A DNA stretch of 34,990 nucleotides, from contig PABA01000218.1 in NCBI GenBank assembly GCA_002699025.1, positions 1 through 34,990 of the forward strand, in the 5' to 3' direction. Below are positions 34,238 to 34,990 of the stretch, in pieces. The number at the start of each line of letters is the position of its first letter. Within the stretch, counting starts at the first letter, position 1. Origin of the DNA: Sandaracinus sp. Lineage in GTDB: Bacteria; Myxococcota_A; Polyangia; Polyangiales; Houyiibacteriaceae. The position numbers were made by a program, and so were the translations under genes. The notes under the pieces were generated by a model. The model ran no database searches. It saw only the letters and a list, made by a program, of their open reading frames with translations, and was not told the origin of the DNA.

Positions 34238-34990
34238 ATGGATCTCCGCCGACCGCTGTTCGCCGGCCTGGGGCTCGCCGCCGTCGAGCTCGTGCTCGTC
34301 TTCGCGCTGGCCGGCGACCTCTTCCTCACCTCGACGGAGCGCTGGCGCTTCGTGCTGGCGTCGCTGCCCTTCTGGATTGGCTTCGCCGCGCTGGCCTGGG
34401 CCTTCGTCGCGAGCGCGGATCGGATCTTCCGGCGCCGCGCCTCGCACCCCTCCCGCGCGCTGGGGCGCCTGCTCGGGCTGATCGCGGGTGTGGCCGTGGG
34501 CGTGCTCGCCTGGAGCGCGACGGCGGGGCGGCGCCTCCGGGACGCGAGCTGGCGCGAGCTGGCGGTGGTCGGTGTGGCGATCGTCGCGGCGCTGGTCGTG
34601 ACGAAGCTGGCGCCTTGGCTCCGCGATCGGCGGCCCGTGGGCTGGTGGCTGCCGGCGGCCTCCGCGCTCGTCGCGGTCGGGGCCCTCGTGGTGGACGCGA
34701 CGGTGCTGCTCCGCCTCTACCCGGCGGTGCACTGGGCGCTCACGCTGAGCGCCGTGAGCGCGGCGCTGGTCGCGTTCCAGCAGGCGCCCTTCGGCGTCTG
34801 GGGGACGGGCCGGCGGACGCGCGCCATCCTCGCGGCCCTCGGCGGGTTGGCCTTCGGCGGTGGGCTCTGGGGGCTGGCGGCGCTGGGGGCGGCGCCGAAC
34901 GCGCGCTTCGTGGTCCAGGAGCGCGCGCCCCTGACGGGCAAGGTGCTCGCCTGGTGGCCGGCGGGGCCGCGCCGGCGCGCGCGGGCCTCG
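34238..34990 (+). CDS. Multi-pass membrane protein, 3' truncated by window (possible membrane-anchored sulfatase N-terminus)
   Basis: 251 codons are open from the ATG at 34238 to the window edge. Six or so hydrophobic helices are seen (LFAGLGLAAVELVLVFALAG near 7-26, then about 42-60, 82-98, 113-130, 142-162, 166-185 and 205-222). They are followed by a soluble-looking start, NARFVVQERAPLTGKVL. A bundle of helices leading into such a segment is how I recall membrane-anchored sulfatase/alkaline-phosphatase-superfamily proteins of myxobacteria beginning, but the catalytic domain would lie outside the window, so this is a guess. It follows greA by 54 bp on the same strand. Confidence 0.65.
   Translation, partial: MDLRRPLFAGLGLAAVELVLVFALAGDLFLTSTERWRFVLASLPFWIGFAALAWAFVASADRIFRRRASHPSRALGRLLGLIAGVAVGVLAWSATAGRRLRDASWRELAVVGVAIVAALVVTKLAPWLRDRRPVGWWLPAASALVAVGALVVDATVLLRLYPAVHWALTLSAVSAALVAFQQAPFGVWGTGRRTRAILAALGGLAFGGGLWGLAALGAAPNARFVVQERAPLTGKVLAWWPAGPRRRARAS

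Overview
The window is about 35 kb of very GC-rich DNA. It looks like a myxobacterial chromosome, most likely Polyangiales and possibly Sandaracinaceae-like. The signs are a C-terminal tail resembling the MYXO-CTERM sorting signal, many lipoproteins with Asp/Ala/Gly-rich linkers after the lipobox, a Cys-rich lipoprotein of the Myxococcus DUF4215/MopE type, a Ser/Thr kinase followed by a TPR/PEGA protein, and an FHA-AAA+-Fis regulator. Taxonomy is inferred from gene content only. I see no tRNA, rRNA, CRISPR array, IS element, phage gene or recognisable defence system.

Layout. 1-1223: the tail of a surface protein and a secreted barrel-like protein. 1427-6292: an FHA-AAA+ regulator (minus) diverging from a Ser/Thr kinase and a translationally coupled TPR/PEGA protein, separated by an 844-bp spacer full of repeats. 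6309-12863: envelope proteins, namely a lipoprotein, a large secreted orphan with a HEAT-repeat partner, an Ig-like secreted protein and a His-rich lipoprotein. 13039-19966: a CPA-type antiporter, a repeat-rich 1.1-kb spacer, an EamA transporter and, divergent from it, a 998-residue PhaC-like hydrolase/acyl-CoA-synthetase-like fusion. 20113-22664: a TPR lipoprotein, then an overlapping pair of PPP-type phosphoesterase and Rieske protein, with degenerate copies of the Rieske gene tail downstream. 23253-28489: two Cys-rich lipoproteins and an overlapping M1 peptidase/membrane protein pair. 28602-34990: housekeeping genes tsaE, carB, an esterase, greA, and the start of a multi-pass membrane protein cut by the window end.

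Two signals stand out beyond the gene list. First, five genes that lack a Shine-Dalgarno sequence have a TANNNT box 6-8 nt before the start codon (282, 2851 minus, 3696, 6309, 16970). This is the spacing expected for a -10 element driving leaderless transcription, while other genes in the window carry clear GGAGG-like sites. Second, the intergenic DNA is full of tandem and dispersed repeats of different units: 162 bp x2, 113 bp x2 plus the gene tail, 114 bp x2, 18 bp x16, about 20 bp degenerate, 12 bp x4, a 164-bp inverted-repeat element, and a 35-bp sequence shared exactly by two distant loci. Short in-frame repeats with periods divisible by three also occur in unconstrained protein ends. I find no convincing new multi-gene system. 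The fusion enzyme with an eroded adenylation P-loop and the regulator without a GAFTGA loop are the most unusual proteins.
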